A stretch of 64,000 nt of DNA from NCBI RefSeq assembly GCF_008329905.1, contig NZ_CP032155.1:4960001-5024000 (forward strand). The letters run 5' to 3'. The stretch is from Mycobacterium sp. ELW1. Its GTDB lineage: Bacteria; Actinomycetota; Actinomycetes; Mycobacteriales; Mycobacteriaceae. Both the position numbers and the translations under genes were made by a program. Positions 38,362 to 47,130 of the stretch are shown here, one piece after another (position 1 is the stretch's first letter; each line of letters starts with the position of its first letter). The notes below the pieces were generated by a model. It was not told where the DNA came from and did no database searches. It saw only the letters and a list, made by a program, of their open reading frames with translations.

Positions 38362-38754
38362 TTAGCGGCGGTCGGCGTCACGCAGCGGAAGCGAGAACAG
38401 CCACCCCACGATCGACAGCGCGATCGCCGCCCAGATGGCGGTCCACCAGAACTGGTCGATCTGCAGTCCCCAGTGCGTGGTGTGGTCGGTGATCCATGCC
38501 GTGGTCCACAACATCAGCGCATTGATCACGACGTGAAAGAGGCCGAGCGTGAGGATGTACAGCGGTATCGACAAGATCTGCACGACGGGTTTGATGATCG
38601 CGTTCACCACGCCGAAGACGATCGCGACGACCAGAACGATGCCGGCCCGCTGCAGTGTGGTGTCACCGCCGACGAAGTGGATTCCGGGCACGATCAGCGT
38701 CACGACCCACAGCGCAAGCCCGGTCACCGCGGCGCGAAGGAGGAACGGTCCCAT
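38362..38754 (-). CDS. Phage-holin-4-like small membrane protein
   Basis: A 130-residue protein with four hydrophobic helices and almost no soluble part, matching the phage_holin_4_2 (YvlD-like) family: AGIVLVVAIVFGVVNAIIKPVVQILS, then PLYILTLGLFHVVINALML. These chromosomal homologues are widespread and are not linked to prophages; their role is unknown, possibly in envelope stress. ATG 38754 is chosen over an upstream in-frame TTG because it opens the first helix directly. It sits between cobF and the Fpg gene on the same strand. Confidence 0.82.
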   Translation of the reverse strand: MGPFLLRAAVTGLALWVVTLIVPGIHFVGGDTTLQRAGIVLVVAIVFGVVNAIIKPVVQILSIPLYILTLGLFHVVINALMLWTTAWITDHTTHWGLQIDQFWWTAIWAAIALSIVGWLFSLPLRDADRR

Positions 38755-38784
38755 GCGGGGATTCTCGCAGACTTCGCCCGACAA

Positions 38785-39519
38785 CTAGGCCCGCAAGAGA
38801 TATGTGTCCATGATCCAGCCGTGTTGCGCGCGAGCCTCGGCACGCACTGCGGCGATGCGCTCGCCGACGTCGCCGACGGTGCCCGACATCAACAGTTCGT
38901 CCCCGGTGCCGAGGTAGGCGCCCCACCAGATCCGGGTCTGCGGCGGGCAGCCGAGGAAGGCGCAGTCGCCGTCGAGCATCACCACGGCCGAACCGGTCAG
39001 CCCGGTCTGACGCAGTTGCCGCCCGGTGGTGATCAGCACGGGTTCACCCACGTCGTTGAGCGGGATCCGGTGCCGCGCCGTCAGCGCCTGGATCGCGGTG
39101 ACGCCGGGGATGACGTCGTAGTCGAAATCGACGTGCCGGGCGACCTCATCGAGGATCCGCAGGGTGCTGTCGTAGAGCGACGGGTCCCCCCACGCCAGGA
39201 AGGCGCCGACGCCGTCGGGGCCGAGCTCGGTTTCGATGGCTCCGGCCCACAGCTCGGCGCGGGCGGAATGCCAGTCGGCGACGGCCTGGGTGTAGTCGCC
39301 GTCGGCCGCGCGTTTCGGGTCGGGTAGTTCGACGAAGCGGTAGCCCGGCTCGTCGATGAACCTCGCGCAGATCTCGCGCCGCAGGGCGACGAGGTCGCTT
39401 TTCGCCTCGCCCTTGTCCATCGCGAAGAACACGTCGGTGTGGTTGAGCGCGCGGATCGCCTGCGATGTCACGTAATCGGGGTCGCCGGCTCCGATACCGA
39501 TGACGTGGATGGTGCGCAC
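38785..39519 (-). CDS. cobF: Precorrin-6A synthase (deacetylating) CobF
   Basis: A 244-residue SAM-dependent methyltransferase of the aerobic cobalamin pathway. It methylates C-1 of precorrin-5 and releases the acetyl group. The tetrapyrrole methylase fold is visible: IHVIGIGAGDPDYVTSQAIRAL at the start, LAWGDPSLYDSTLRI near 108 and VIPGVTAIQAL near 137. CobF is specific to the aerobic (oxygen-dependent) route. No other cob genes are in the window. It follows the MFS gene closely on the same strand (9 bp). Confidence 0.93.
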   Translation of the reverse strand: MRTIHVIGIGAGDPDYVTSQAIRALNHTDVFFAMDKGEAKSDLVALRREICARFIDEPGYRFVELPDPKRAADGDYTQAVADWHSARAELWAGAIETELGPDGVGAFLAWGDPSLYDSTLRILDEVARHVDFDYDVIPGVTAIQALTARHRIPLNDVGEPVLITTGRQLRQTGLTGSAVVMLDGDCAFLGCPPQTRIWWGAYLGTGDELLMSGTVGDVGERIAAVRAEARAQHGWIMDTYLLRA

Positions 39520-39528
39520 CGGGGCAGC

Positions 39529-40692
39529 CTAACGAAAGCGACGCAACGCCGGCGGAGCCAGCAGCGCAACCGCAAAACATGCGCCCACCGCGCCGGAGAT
39601 CAGTAAGGGCAGCCGGCCGTCGCCGCCCCACAGGAACCCGGCCCACAATCCCGCGGCCAGCACCGCGAAACCGGTGGCGCCCTGGAACACTCCCTGCGCA
39701 CTGGCCTGCCGGTCGCCGCCGACCAGCGAGGAGATCCAGGCCTTGCCGACGCCGTCGGTACATGCGGTGAACATTCCGTACGACGCGATCAGCAGCCACG
39801 CCGCAACGGAATCGGTGGTCAGCCCGAGCCCGATGTAGCCGACGGCGAAGAAGACCAGCCCGAAGCCGAACACCGCCGAACGCGGCAACCGGTCGGCCAG
39901 TACACCCGCCGGGAAACTGCCCAGCGCATACACCAGGTTGTAGCCGACGTAGGCAAGGATTACCTGCACAACCCCGAAGCCGATTTCGTTGAGCCGCAAC
40001 AGCAGTAACGCGTCGGGGAAGTTGACCACGCCGAAACCGACCAGCAGCGCGGTCACCCGCCAGTACCTGCGCGGCAGTTCGCGCAACCCTGCGAAGATCG
40101 GCGGCCGCGCGACCCGAGGCTCGGTGCGCCGGGGTTCGCGAACCAGCACGACCAACAGCACGGACAGCACCGCGGGCACGATCGCGATGTAGAGCAGCGG
40201 CGCAATGTGGTGATCGAGTAGCTCGTAGCCCGCCAGACCCAGCAGCGGCCCGACCACTGCACCCAGGGTGTCCATCGCACGGTGGAACCCAAACACCCTG
40301 CCGCGCAGCGGTTTATCGATTCCCTCCACCAGGAGTGCGTCGCGCGGCGCGCCCCGAATCCCCTTGCCGAGGCGGTCGACCACACGGCCGGCGAGCACAC
40401 CGGGCCAGGCGCCGGCGACGGCGATGATCACCTTGCCCAATGCGGCCATCCCGTATCCCGTTGCGATCAAAGGCCGTTTGGCGAACCGGTCACCGAGTGG
40501 TCCCACCGCGAGCTTGGTCATCGACGCGGCACCCTCCGCGGCACCCTCGATGGCACCCACGACCGAGGGCGGCGCGCCCAGCACCGCGGTCAGATAGATC
40601 GGAAGCAGCGGGTAGAGCAGTTCACTCGCGGCGTCCTGCAGAAACGACACCGCCGAGAGCACCCGCACATTGCGGGTCAGCCACGCAGTCAT
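39529..40692 (-). CDS. MFS transporter
   Basis: A 387-residue major facilitator with about 12 membrane segments. The loop 2-3 signature GPLGDRFAKRPLIATGYG is near residue 63, and a matching GVLADRLPRSAVFGFG motif starts the second half. It resembles drug/proton antiporter-like proteins. The cytoplasmic loop RGAPRDALLVEGID is typical of one actinobacterial subgroup. The substrate is unknown. The promoter probably lies in the 40-bp gap shared with the divergent DUF2231 gene. Confidence 0.82.
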   Translation of the reverse strand: MTAWLTRNVRVLSAVSFLQDAASELLYPLLPIYLTAVLGAPPSVVGAIEGAAEGAASMTKLAVGPLGDRFAKRPLIATGYGMAALGKVIIAVAGAWPGVLAGRVVDRLGKGIRGAPRDALLVEGIDKPLRGRVFGFHRAMDTLGAVVGPLLGLAGYELLDHHIAPLLYIAIVPAVLSVLLVVLVREPRRTEPRVARPPIFAGLRELPRRYWRVTALLVGFGVVNFPDALLLLRLNEIGFGVVQVILAYVGYNLVYALGSFPAGVLADRLPRSAVFGFGLVFFAVGYIGLGLTTDSVAAWLLIASYGMFTACTDGVGKAWISSLVGGDRQASAQGVFQGATGFAVLAAGLWAGFLWGGDGRLPLLISGAVGACFAVALLAPPALRRFR

Positions 40693-40720
40693 TAGGGCCG
40701 ATTATGTACCACCTGCGCAG

Positions 40721-40733
40721 TAGTATTCGGCCG
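40721..40733 (+). promoter_or_regulatory. Predicted leaderless -10 of the DUF2231 gene
   Basis: TAGTAT (40721-40726) is a near-ideal -10, 7 nt before GTG 40733. No Shine-Dalgarno sequence is present, as expected for a leaderless mRNA. Confidence 0.55.
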
Positions 40734-41191
40734 TGTCGACGTTCAACGGCCTGCCTGCTCATGTCCTGTTCGTCCATTTCATCGTGGTTCTCGCGCCGCT
40801 GACCGCGGTCTTGGCCATCCTGTGTGCGGTGTGGCCCGCGGCCCGGCAACGCCTGGTGTGGCTGGTGCTCGCGTTGTCGTTGATGGTCACGGTGTTGACC
40901 CCGCTGACCACCGAAGCCGGCGAGTGGCTCGAGCACCAGGTCGGGCGGTCGCCCATCGTTCACACTCACACCGAACTGGGCGACACGATGATCTTCTTCT
41001 CGCTGGCGCTGCTGGTGGGGGCGGTGTTGTTGGCGGTCGTGCATGTCAGCGCCGCCCGGGGACGCGAGCTGTCGACGGTCTTCGCGGCCGTCATCGCGGT
41101 GTTCGTGGTGGTGGTCGGCGTCGCGACGATCGTTCAGGTCTACCGCATCGGCGACTCAGGCGCGCAGGCAACCTGGGGCCAAAGAGCCTGA
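40733..41191 (+). CDS. DUF2231-type small membrane protein
   Basis: A 152-residue protein with four transmembrane helices (about 10-32, 40-58, 85-107 and 115-138). The N-terminal LPAHVLFVHFIVVLAPLTAV and the conserved histidines (HVLFVH and HTHTELGD) match DUF2231, whose His residues suggest haem or metal contact. The role is unknown. GTG 40733 is fixed by the adjacent -10 box. It is divergent from the MFS gene and convergent with the AraC regulator (32 bp). Confidence 0.8.
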   Translation: MSTFNGLPAHVLFVHFIVVLAPLTAVLAILCAVWPAARQRLVWLVLALSLMVTVLTPLTTEAGEWLEHQVGRSPIVHTHTELGDTMIFFSLALLVGAVLLAVVHVSAARGRELSTVFAAVIAVFVVVVGVATIVQVYRIGDSGAQATWGQRA

Positions 41192-41223
41192 CCCACAGGG
41201 AGTTCGGCCGCACCTGACACCGG

Positions 41224-41610
41224 TCAGCCGTGCAGAGTGACGCTGGGCGATTCGCCGAATTCGGCGCGGTAGACCTGGCTGAACCGGCCGGTATGAGCGA
41301 AGCCCCAGCGGGTGGCGATAGCCGACACCGTGTCGTGGGACGGGTCCGCGGCCAGAAGATCCCGGTGCGCGCGGTCCAGGCGGATCCGGCGCAGATATGC
41401 CATCGGGGTGGTGTCCAGGTGCCGCCGGAACATGTACTGCACGGCTCTGGGGGTGACGTTGATGGCGGCGGCGATATCGGCCATCGAGATGTCCCGTGCA
41501 CAGTTGGCCTGGATGACGTCGATCGCCTGACGCACCACCGGGGCGCAGACCTGCGGGTGCTCGACGTGTTTGGCGTCGGCGGTGGTGCAGGTGGTGTGCT
41601 GCGGGAGCAC
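41224..41610 (-). CDS. AraC-family regulator, DNA-binding domain only
   Basis: A 128-residue protein consisting almost entirely of the double helix-turn-helix of the AraC/XylS family: ISMADIAAAINVTPRAVQYMFRRHLDTTP (first HTH, near 41-69) and HDTVSAIATRWGFAHTGRFSQVYRAEFGESP (second HTH, near 93-122). There is no effector-binding N-terminal domain, so it resembles SoxS/MarA-type stand-alone regulators. The start is taken as GTG 41610; a longer N-terminus is not supported. The target is unknown; the neighbouring LLM gene is one possibility, but its operator is of another type. Confidence 0.85.
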   Translation of the reverse strand: MLPQHTTCTTADAKHVEHPQVCAPVVRQAIDVIQANCARDISMADIAAAINVTPRAVQYMFRRHLDTTPMAYLRRIRLDRAHRDLLAADPSHDTVSAIATRWGFAHTGRFSQVYRAEFGESPSVTLHG

Positions 41611-41805
41611 AGCGATACGAGCGGTGATCGTTCTTCCTGACTTCCCATGAACGCGTGAGCCCCCGAGAACCGCAGTTCGCGTGGTGCGCGTTTTAGATGA
41701 TCATGAATGAGCGTGGGCTCAGCTCGTCTGGTCGAGAGTACTCCGAGCAGGCGCGAAATCAGCGGCGTTCACTTCCCGACCATCAGGATCTCCGACCACA
41801 ACAGG

Positions 41806-41830
41806 TAGAACACGTTCTACTATCGCCGCA
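41806..41830 (+). promoter_or_regulatory. Perfect KstR-type operator overlapping a leaderless -10
   Basis: TAGAACACGTTCTA at 41806-41819 is a perfect palindrome identical to the KstR consensus. Its last two bases are the first two of TACTAT (41818-41823), a strong -10. ATG 41830 is 7 nt past it, so the mRNA is predicted to be leaderless and the repressor would sit directly on the -10. Confidence 0.75.
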
Positions 41831-42702
41831 TGCGATTCACCTACGCCGAGGCGATGATCGATCCGTCCTTCTACATCCCGCTCGCCAGGGCCGTCGAGGC
41901 CGCCGGGTACGACGGAATGACGATTCCGGACAGCATCGCCTATCCGTACGAGTCGGACTCCACCTATCCGTACACCCCGGACGGCAACCGGGAGTTCCTG
42001 GACGGCAAGCCGTTCATCGAGACGTTCCTGCTCACCGCGGCACTGGGCGCCGTCACCGAACGGCTCAAGTTCAACTTCTTCGTGCTCAAACTGCCGATCC
42101 GCCCGCCGGCCCTGGTGGCCAAGCAGGCCGGCTCGCTGGCCGCGCTGATCGGAAACCGCGTCGGACTCGGAGTCGGAACGAGTCCGTGGCCGGAGGACTA
42201 CGAACTGATGGGCGTGCCGTTCGCCAAGCGGGGCAAGCGGATGGACGAATGCATCGAGATCATCCGGGGCCTCACCAGCGGGGACTACTTCGAATTCCAC
42301 GGCGAGTTCTACGACATCCCCAAGACCAAGATGACGCCGGCGCCGTCCGAACCTCTGCCCATCCTGATCGGCGGGCATGCCGACGCCGCACTGCGCCGGG
42401 CCGCCCGCAACGACGGCTGGATGCACGGTGGCGGCACCGATGACCTCGATGACCTGTTGGTTAAGCTCAACCGGTATCGGGAAGAAGAAGGCACGGCTGA
42501 CCGGCCTTTCGAAATCCACGTGATCTCACTCGACGCGTTCACCGTCGACGGCGTGAAACGCCTGGAGGACAAGGGAATCACCGACGTGATGGTCGGGTTC
42601 CGGCTTCCCTACATCAAGGGACCCGACACCGAGCCGCTGGACGACAAGATCCGCAATCTCGAGATGTTCGCCGAACGAGTGATCGCAAAAGTCAACCGCT
42701 AG
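41830..42702 (+). CDS. LLM class F420-dependent oxidoreductase with KstR-type control
   Basis: A 290-residue luciferase-like oxidoreductase, with a TIM barrel and the motifs LKFNFFVLKLPIRPPALVAKQAGSL near residue 79 and GLGVGTSPWPEDYELMG near 114. The C-terminal IRNLEMFAERVIAKV completes the domain. F420 is the likely cofactor by family. The operator upstream points to a role in sterol or lipid catabolism. It may correspond to Rv0940c by neighbourhood. Its stop overlaps the convergent enoyl-CoA hydratase stop by 4 bp. The substrate is unknown. Confidence 0.83.
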   Translation: MRFTYAEAMIDPSFYIPLARAVEAAGYDGMTIPDSIAYPYESDSTYPYTPDGNREFLDGKPFIETFLLTAALGAVTERLKFNFFVLKLPIRPPALVAKQAGSLAALIGNRVGLGVGTSPWPEDYELMGVPFAKRGKRMDECIEIIRGLTSGDYFEFHGEFYDIPKTKMTPAPSEPLPILIGGHADAALRRAARNDGWMHGGGTDDLDDLLVKLNRYREEEGTADRPFEIHVISLDAFTVDGVKRLEDKGITDVMVGFRLPYIKGPDTEPLDDKIRNLEMFAERVIAKVNR

Positions 42703-43499
42703 AGCGCATCCCAGTTCGGCGCCCGCTTCTCGCGGTGCGCCATCGCGGCCTCACGCGGGTTGTTGGTGAACCCGGTCAGGATTTGCGTACGGTTCTCGAT
42801 CTCCTTGGCGTGCCGCAGACTTGGCGCATCCAGGGCCGCATTCAGACCGGTTTTGGTCTGCCAGACGCCGAAGGCGTTGTTCGCGGCGATGCTGCGGGCC
42901 ATCGCCAGGGCCGAGCCGGCGAGCGCATCCTCGGCGACCACCTCGTGTGCCAGCCCGATCCGGTAGGCCTCATCCGCGTCGATGATCCGTCCGGTCAGCA
43001 TCATCTCCCGGGCCGCACCCGCGCCGACGATCTTCGGTAACAGGTAACTCGTGCCCATGTCCAGCGACGAGAACCCCGCCTTGATGAACACCGAACCGAA
43101 GCGGGCGGTGTTCGACGCGATCCGGATGTCGCAGTGCAGTGCGTAGGCCAGTCCCCCACCCACGGCCACCCCGTTGACCGCCGCGACCACGGGGATGGGC
43201 AGCTCGTAGAGCCGGGTCAGCTGGTCGGCGAGGCGCACCTGGGCGTCGTAGGTCGTCTTGAATTCCGCGGCGGCCGGCTCGGTCCACGGCTTGCCGGTGC
43301 CGCTGAGATCGGCGCCCGCGCAGAATCCCCGGCCCGCCCCGGTGAGGATCGCAACCCGGTACTTCCACGAACTCAGCTGGTCAAGGGCGTCGTCCACCCC
43401 GTCCATCAAGGCACCGTCGATCGCGTTGAGGAGATTCGGCCGATTCAACGTGACCTGAGCAATTCCGTCTTCGAGCTCTTCGAATTCCACCGCAGCCAT
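42699..43499 (-). CDS. Enoyl-CoA hydratase/isomerase family protein
   Basis: A 266-residue crotonase. GRGFCAGADLSGTGKPW near residue 64 and AAVNGVAVGGGLAYALHCDIRIAS near 105 form the oxyanion hole; the expected catalytic Glu region (KAGFSSLDMGTSYLLPKIVG) is shifted to Asp/Ser, as in several mycobacterial EchA proteins. ATG 43499 opens the typical AAVEFEELEDGIAQVTLNRP start. It is divergent from the SRPBCC gene by 44 bp and convergent with the LLM gene. Exact chemistry (hydratase, isomerase or hydrolase) cannot be settled. Confidence 0.86.
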   Translation of the reverse strand: MAAVEFEELEDGIAQVTLNRPNLLNAIDGALMDGVDDALDQLSSWKYRVAILTGAGRGFCAGADLSGTGKPWTEPAAAEFKTTYDAQVRLADQLTRLYELPIPVVAAVNGVAVGGGLAYALHCDIRIASNTARFGSVFIKAGFSSLDMGTSYLLPKIVGAGAAREMMLTGRIIDADEAYRIGLAHEVVAEDALAGSALAMARSIAANNAFGVWQTKTGLNAALDAPSLRHAKEIENRTQILTGFTNNPREAAMAHREKRAPNWDAL

Positions 43500-43543
43500 G
43501 TGCTGCACGTTAGCGGTGCCGCAGGAGCGGGTACAGGCCGCAC

Positions 43544-43972
43544 ATGGCGACTGTTGACGTATCCGTGCCTTCCGACGTGACACCGCAGCAGGCCTGGAAG
43601 CTGGCCTCGGACCTGAACCGCTTCGACGAGTGGATGACGATCTTCGCGGGCTGGCGCGGGTCGGTTCCGGAGCAGATCGACGAGGGCACCGAAGTCTCGT
43701 CACTGATCAAGGTGAAGGGGTTCCGCAACACCATTCACTGGCGGGTGACCAAATACGACGAGCCGCGCACGATCGAGCTACGCGGCACCGGCTGGCCCGC
43801 CGTCAGGATCTGCATCACCATGAACGTGGCCGAAGTCGATCAGCGCACGTGCTTTCACCTGATCGCCGACATCTCCGGCGGGGTGCTCAACGGAGCGGTC
43901 GGGCGTCTGGTGGCGCGCGTGCTGGAGTCCGATGTGCGCAAATCGGTGTCGAATCTGGCCGCGCTGGCCTGA
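43544..43972 (+). CDS. SRPBCC-family (START/polyketide cyclase-like) protein
   Basis: A 142-residue single-domain protein with the helix-grip fold pattern: an N-terminal strand, VTPQQAWKLASDLNRFDEWM (helices and first Trp), IKVKGFRNTIHWRVTKYDEPRTIEL strands and a long C-terminal helix. These proteins bind hydrophobic ligands, often lipids or polyketides. It resembles mycobacterial type Rv0910-like toxins/lipid binders only in fold; no partner antitoxin is present. Function unassigned. A divergent 44-bp spacer separates it from the hydratase gene. Confidence 0.78.
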   Translation: MATVDVSVPSDVTPQQAWKLASDLNRFDEWMTIFAGWRGSVPEQIDEGTEVSSLIKVKGFRNTIHWRVTKYDEPRTIELRGTGWPAVRICITMNVAEVDQRTCFHLIADISGGVLNGAVGRLVARVLESDVRKSVSNLAALA

Positions 43973-44087
43973 TCGCGTGCCGCTCGGCGCAGATGCGAGT
44001 GCGTTCGGCGACAAACCTCTGATTGGTGACGGCTGCGTCACATGATCGCGCTACCGTGCTTACACCCAACGACGGGAGGAAGCCGGG

Positions 44088-45956
44088 ATGGGCGGGTATC
44101 GCCAGTTGTTCGACGCCAGCGTCGCTGACGCGGGAGAGTTCTGGGCGCAGGCCGCGCACGCGGTCACGTGGACCCGTGCGCCGCAGCGCATTCTCGACGA
44201 CAGCAACCCGCCGTTCTACCGGTGGTTCCCCGACGCCGAGCTGAACACGTGCGCCAACGCGCTCGACCGGCACATCGAGGAGCGCGGCGACCAGGCCGCA
44301 CTGATCTACGACTCTCCGGTCACCGGCAGTCAGCGCGTCTACACCTATCGCGAATTGCTCGACGAGACAGCACGATTCGCGGGTGTACTGCGCAGCCTCG
44401 GAGTCGGCAAGGGCGACCGCGTGGTGTTGTACATGCCGATGATCCCCGAAGCGGTGATCGCGATGCTGGCGTGCGCCCGCCTCGGTGCGGTGCATTCGGT
44501 GGTATTCGGCGGGTTCGCCGCGCACGAGCTGGCCACCCGCATCGACGACGCGCAGCCCGTCGCGATCGTCTCGGCGTCGTGCGGGGTCGAGCCGACCCGC
44601 GTGGTGCAGTACAAACCCATGCTCGACCACGCGCTGGAGTTGGCGTCGCACAAGCCTGATGCCTGCGTGATCGTGCAGCGCGACAAGCACGCCTGCGAGC
44701 TGGTCGTCGGCCGCGACATCGACTGGTCTGACGCGATGGCGGCGGCTGTCCCCGCCGATCCTGTGCCGGTGGCCGCCACCGATCCGCTGTACGTGCTCTA
44801 CACATCCGGCACGACGGGCAAGCCCAAGGGCATCGTCCGCGACAACGGCGGTCACGCCGTCGCTCTGCTGTGGAGCATGCGGCACATCTACGACATCGAC
44901 CCGGGCGACGTGTTCTGGGCGGCCTCCGATGTCGGGTGGGTGGTGGGCCACTCCTACATCGTGTACGGCCCCCTGATGGCAGGCGCCACCACGGTGCTCT
45001 ACGAGGGAAAGCCCATCGGCACACCGGATCCCGGCGCGTTCTGGCGTGTGGTGTCCGAGCACGGAGTGAAAGCGTTGTTCACCGCGCCGACCGCGATCCG
45101 CGCGATCCGCAAGGAGGATCCGCAGGCCTCGCATGCCGAGCGCTACGACCTGTCGTGTCTGAAGTATCTGTTCCAGGCCGGCGAGCGGCTGGACCCGGAC
45201 ACCTACGCCTGGGCATCGGCGAAACTCGGCGTGCCCGTTGTCGATCACTGGTGGCAGACCGAGACGGGCTGGGCGATCGCCGCCAATCCCATGGGGGTGG
45301 AACACCTTCCGCTCAAGCCGGGCTCACCCACCGTACCGATGCCGGGGTACGACGTGCAGATCCTGCGGGTGGACGGTAGCCGGTGCGAGCCGAACGAAGA
45401 GGGCGCGATCTGCATCAGCCTGCCGCTTCCGCCGGGAACGCTGCCGACGTTGTGGGGTGACGACGCACGGTACGAGGCGTCGTATCTGTGCGAACACCCG
45501 GGCTATTACCTGACCGGCGACGGCGGCTACCTCGACTCCGACGGCTACCTGTTCGTGATGGGCCGTATCGACGACGTGATAAACGTTGCGGGACATCGAT
45601 TGTCAACCGGGTCGATCGAAGCGGTGCTGGCCGGACATCCCGCGGTGGCCGAATGCGCGGTGATCGGGGTGGCCGATGAGATCAAAGGCCAGGTGCCGCG
45701 CGGCTTCGTGGTGTTGAAGGCGGGCGCGTCGGCCGAGGGACTGGCCGAGGAGTTGGTGGCCGCCGTCCGCGAGGAGATCGGTGCGGTGGCGTGCTTCCGG
45801 TTGGTCGATGTGGTTCCGGCGCTGCCGAAGACGCGATCGGGCAAGATCTTGCGCAAGACGATGCGTGGCATCGCGCACGGTAAGGACGAGCCGGTGCCGT
45901 CGACCATCGAAGACCCGGCCGTGCTGGACACATTGCGCCCGATCCTGCAGGGGTAG
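44088..45956 (+). CDS. prpE: Acetyl/propionyl-CoA synthetase, PrpE-like
   Basis: A 622-residue short-chain acyl-CoA synthetase. Motifs include LYTSGTTGKPKGIVRDNGG near 230, DVFWAASDVGWVVGHSYIVYGPL near 272, VVDHWWQTETGWAIAANP (the Trp-containing acyl pocket) near 384, and the Lys acylation region LPKTRSGKILRKTMR near 582-596. FFxGxR-like metabolic features and PrpE-type residues suggest propionate as well as acetate. GGGAGG lies ahead of ATG 44088. It is followed after 4 bp by the VOC gene, so prpE-VOC-rnhA read as one unit. Confidence 0.9.
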   Translation: MGGYRQLFDASVADAGEFWAQAAHAVTWTRAPQRILDDSNPPFYRWFPDAELNTCANALDRHIEERGDQAALIYDSPVTGSQRVYTYRELLDETARFAGVLRSLGVGKGDRVVLYMPMIPEAVIAMLACARLGAVHSVVFGGFAAHELATRIDDAQPVAIVSASCGVEPTRVVQYKPMLDHALELASHKPDACVIVQRDKHACELVVGRDIDWSDAMAAAVPADPVPVAATDPLYVLYTSGTTGKPKGIVRDNGGHAVALLWSMRHIYDIDPGDVFWAASDVGWVVGHSYIVYGPLMAGATTVLYEGKPIGTPDPGAFWRVVSEHGVKALFTAPTAIRAIRKEDPQASHAERYDLSCLKYLFQAGERLDPDTYAWASAKLGVPVVDHWWQTETGWAIAANPMGVEHLPLKPGSPTVPMPGYDVQILRVDGSRCEPNEEGAICISLPLPPGTLPTLWGDDARYEASYLCEHPGYYLTGDGGYLDSDGYLFVMGRIDDVINVAGHRLSTGSIEAVLAGHPAVAECAVIGVADEIKGQVPRGFVVLKAGASAEGLAEELVAAVREEIGAVACFRLVDVVPALPKTRSGKILRKTMRGIAHGKDEPVPSTIEDPAVLDTLRPILQG

Positions 45957-45960
45957 GGCG

Positions 45961-46587
45961 GTGACCGTCACCATCGACGAGATTCACGTCGGTGACTCCG
46001 CCTCCGCGTGGCGGGATGCCGGGTTCAGTGTGGATCCCGATTCGGTTGCCCGAGTCGGTGACGTACGGGTGCGTCTGGTCGGAGGAGGATCCGGCATCGT
46101 CGGTTGGTCTCTGCGGGGCCTGCCGGTGGACGGTCACGTCGACGGGATCTCGACGACGTCGTCCCGAACCGATGCCCCCGAGCCGGCCGCGCATCCCAAC
46201 GGCGTGACCGAGATAGATCACGTCGTGTTGTTGTCTCCCAACCTTTCCCGGACCGTCACGTCGCTGTCCGCCATCGGGCTGCAGCCACGCCGAGAACGCG
46301 ACGCCGAGCTCGGCGGCCAGCCGATGCGGCAGATCTTCTTCCGGCTGGGACCGGTGATCCTGGAGGTCGTCGGCTCCCCCGGCGCGACCGCGGGCGGCCC
46401 GTCGTCGTTGTGGGGTATCACGTACGTCGTCACCGACATCGATGCGACAGCGGCGTTCTTCGGAGATCACGCGCTGCGGGTGAAAGATGCCGTGCAGCCG
46501 GGGCGACGGATCACCACACTCAAGCATCGCGATCTGGGCATGTCGGTTCGCACGGCGATGATCTCGCCGCCTATTCTCGGCGCATGA
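45961..46587 (+). CDS. VOC (glyoxalase-like) superfamily protein
   Basis: A 208-residue protein containing a vicinal oxygen chelate domain from about residue 75 onward ([25 protein letters not shown], and later [16 protein letters not shown]). The N-terminal 70 residues are less clear and may be a degenerate half-module. His and Glu metal ligands of the glyoxalase type ([16 protein letters not shown]) are present. It may act on a methylmalonyl-type or other small metabolite, but nothing in the sequence proves that. GTG 45961 follows prpE by 4 bp, and its stop overlaps rnhA (ATGA). Confidence 0.78.
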   Translation: MTVTIDEIHVGDSASAWRDAGFSVDPDSVARVGDVRVRLVGGGSGIVGWSLRGLPVDGHVDGISTTSSRTDAPEPAAHPNGVTEIDHVVLLSPNLSRTVTSLSAIGLQPRRERDAELGGQPMRQIFFRLGPVILEVVGSPGATAGGPSSLWGITYVVTDIDATAAFFGDHALRVKDAVQPGRRITTLKHRDLGMSVRTAMISPPILGA

Positions 46588-47057
46588 GCTCGGAGGTCAG
46601 CGAGACGGTTGTCATCCACACCGACGGCGGCTGCCGGCCGAACCCCGGTCCCGGCGGCTGGGGAGCGGTGCTGCGCATGCGCGAACACGTCCGCGAGATG
46701 TGCGGCGGCGAGCCTGGTGCGACGAGCAACAACCGGATGGAGCTGACCGCGCCGATCATGGCGCTGGAGGCCCTTACCCGGCCGGTATCGGTGCACCTCT
46801 ACACCGACAGCACCTATGTCCGGAACGGCATCACCAAGTGGGTTCTCGGCTGGGAACGCAACGGCTGGATGACATCGGCGAAGCAGCCGGTGAAGAACGT
46901 CGACCTGTGGCAGCGGCTGCAGCTCGCCTGTGCGCAGCACCGCGTCGAATGGTTCTGGGTGAAGGGCCATTCCGGTGTCGCCGACAACGAGCTGGCTGAT
47001 CAGTTGGCGACGCGCGGGTTGGAAGAGGCGGTCGCTGCGGCGGCGCTCGCGATCTAG
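46584..47057 (+). CDS. rnhA: Ribonuclease HI
   Basis: A 157-residue RNase HI that cuts the RNA strand of RNA-DNA hybrids. The catalytic carboxylates are visible as Asp14 (HTDGG), Glu53 (NNRMEL), Asp75 (YTDSTYV) and Asp134 (VADNELAD); WVKGHSG carries the conserved His. The basic protrusion ([17 protein letters not shown]) is intact. ATG 46584 overlaps the VOC stop by 4 bp. An IS110-type element lies just downstream. Confidence 0.95.
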   Translation: MSSEVSETVVIHTDGGCRPNPGPGGWGAVLRMREHVREMCGGEPGATSNNRMELTAPIMALEALTRPVSVHLYTDSTYVRNGITKWVLGWERNGWMTSAKQPVKNVDLWQRLQLACAQHRVEWFWVKGHSGVADNELADQLATRGLEEAVAAAALAI

Positions 47058-47130
47058 TTATCCACACCATCCGGTTCATCCCAAGCTGAGGTTGAGCCCT
47101 CATTTCTGATGCTCCTATCTGTGTTAGGAG

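Noticed and set aside
38362..38754. Prophage remnant marked by the holin-like gene
   Set aside because: The phage_holin_4_2 family is a common chromosomal membrane protein and no other phage gene is nearby.
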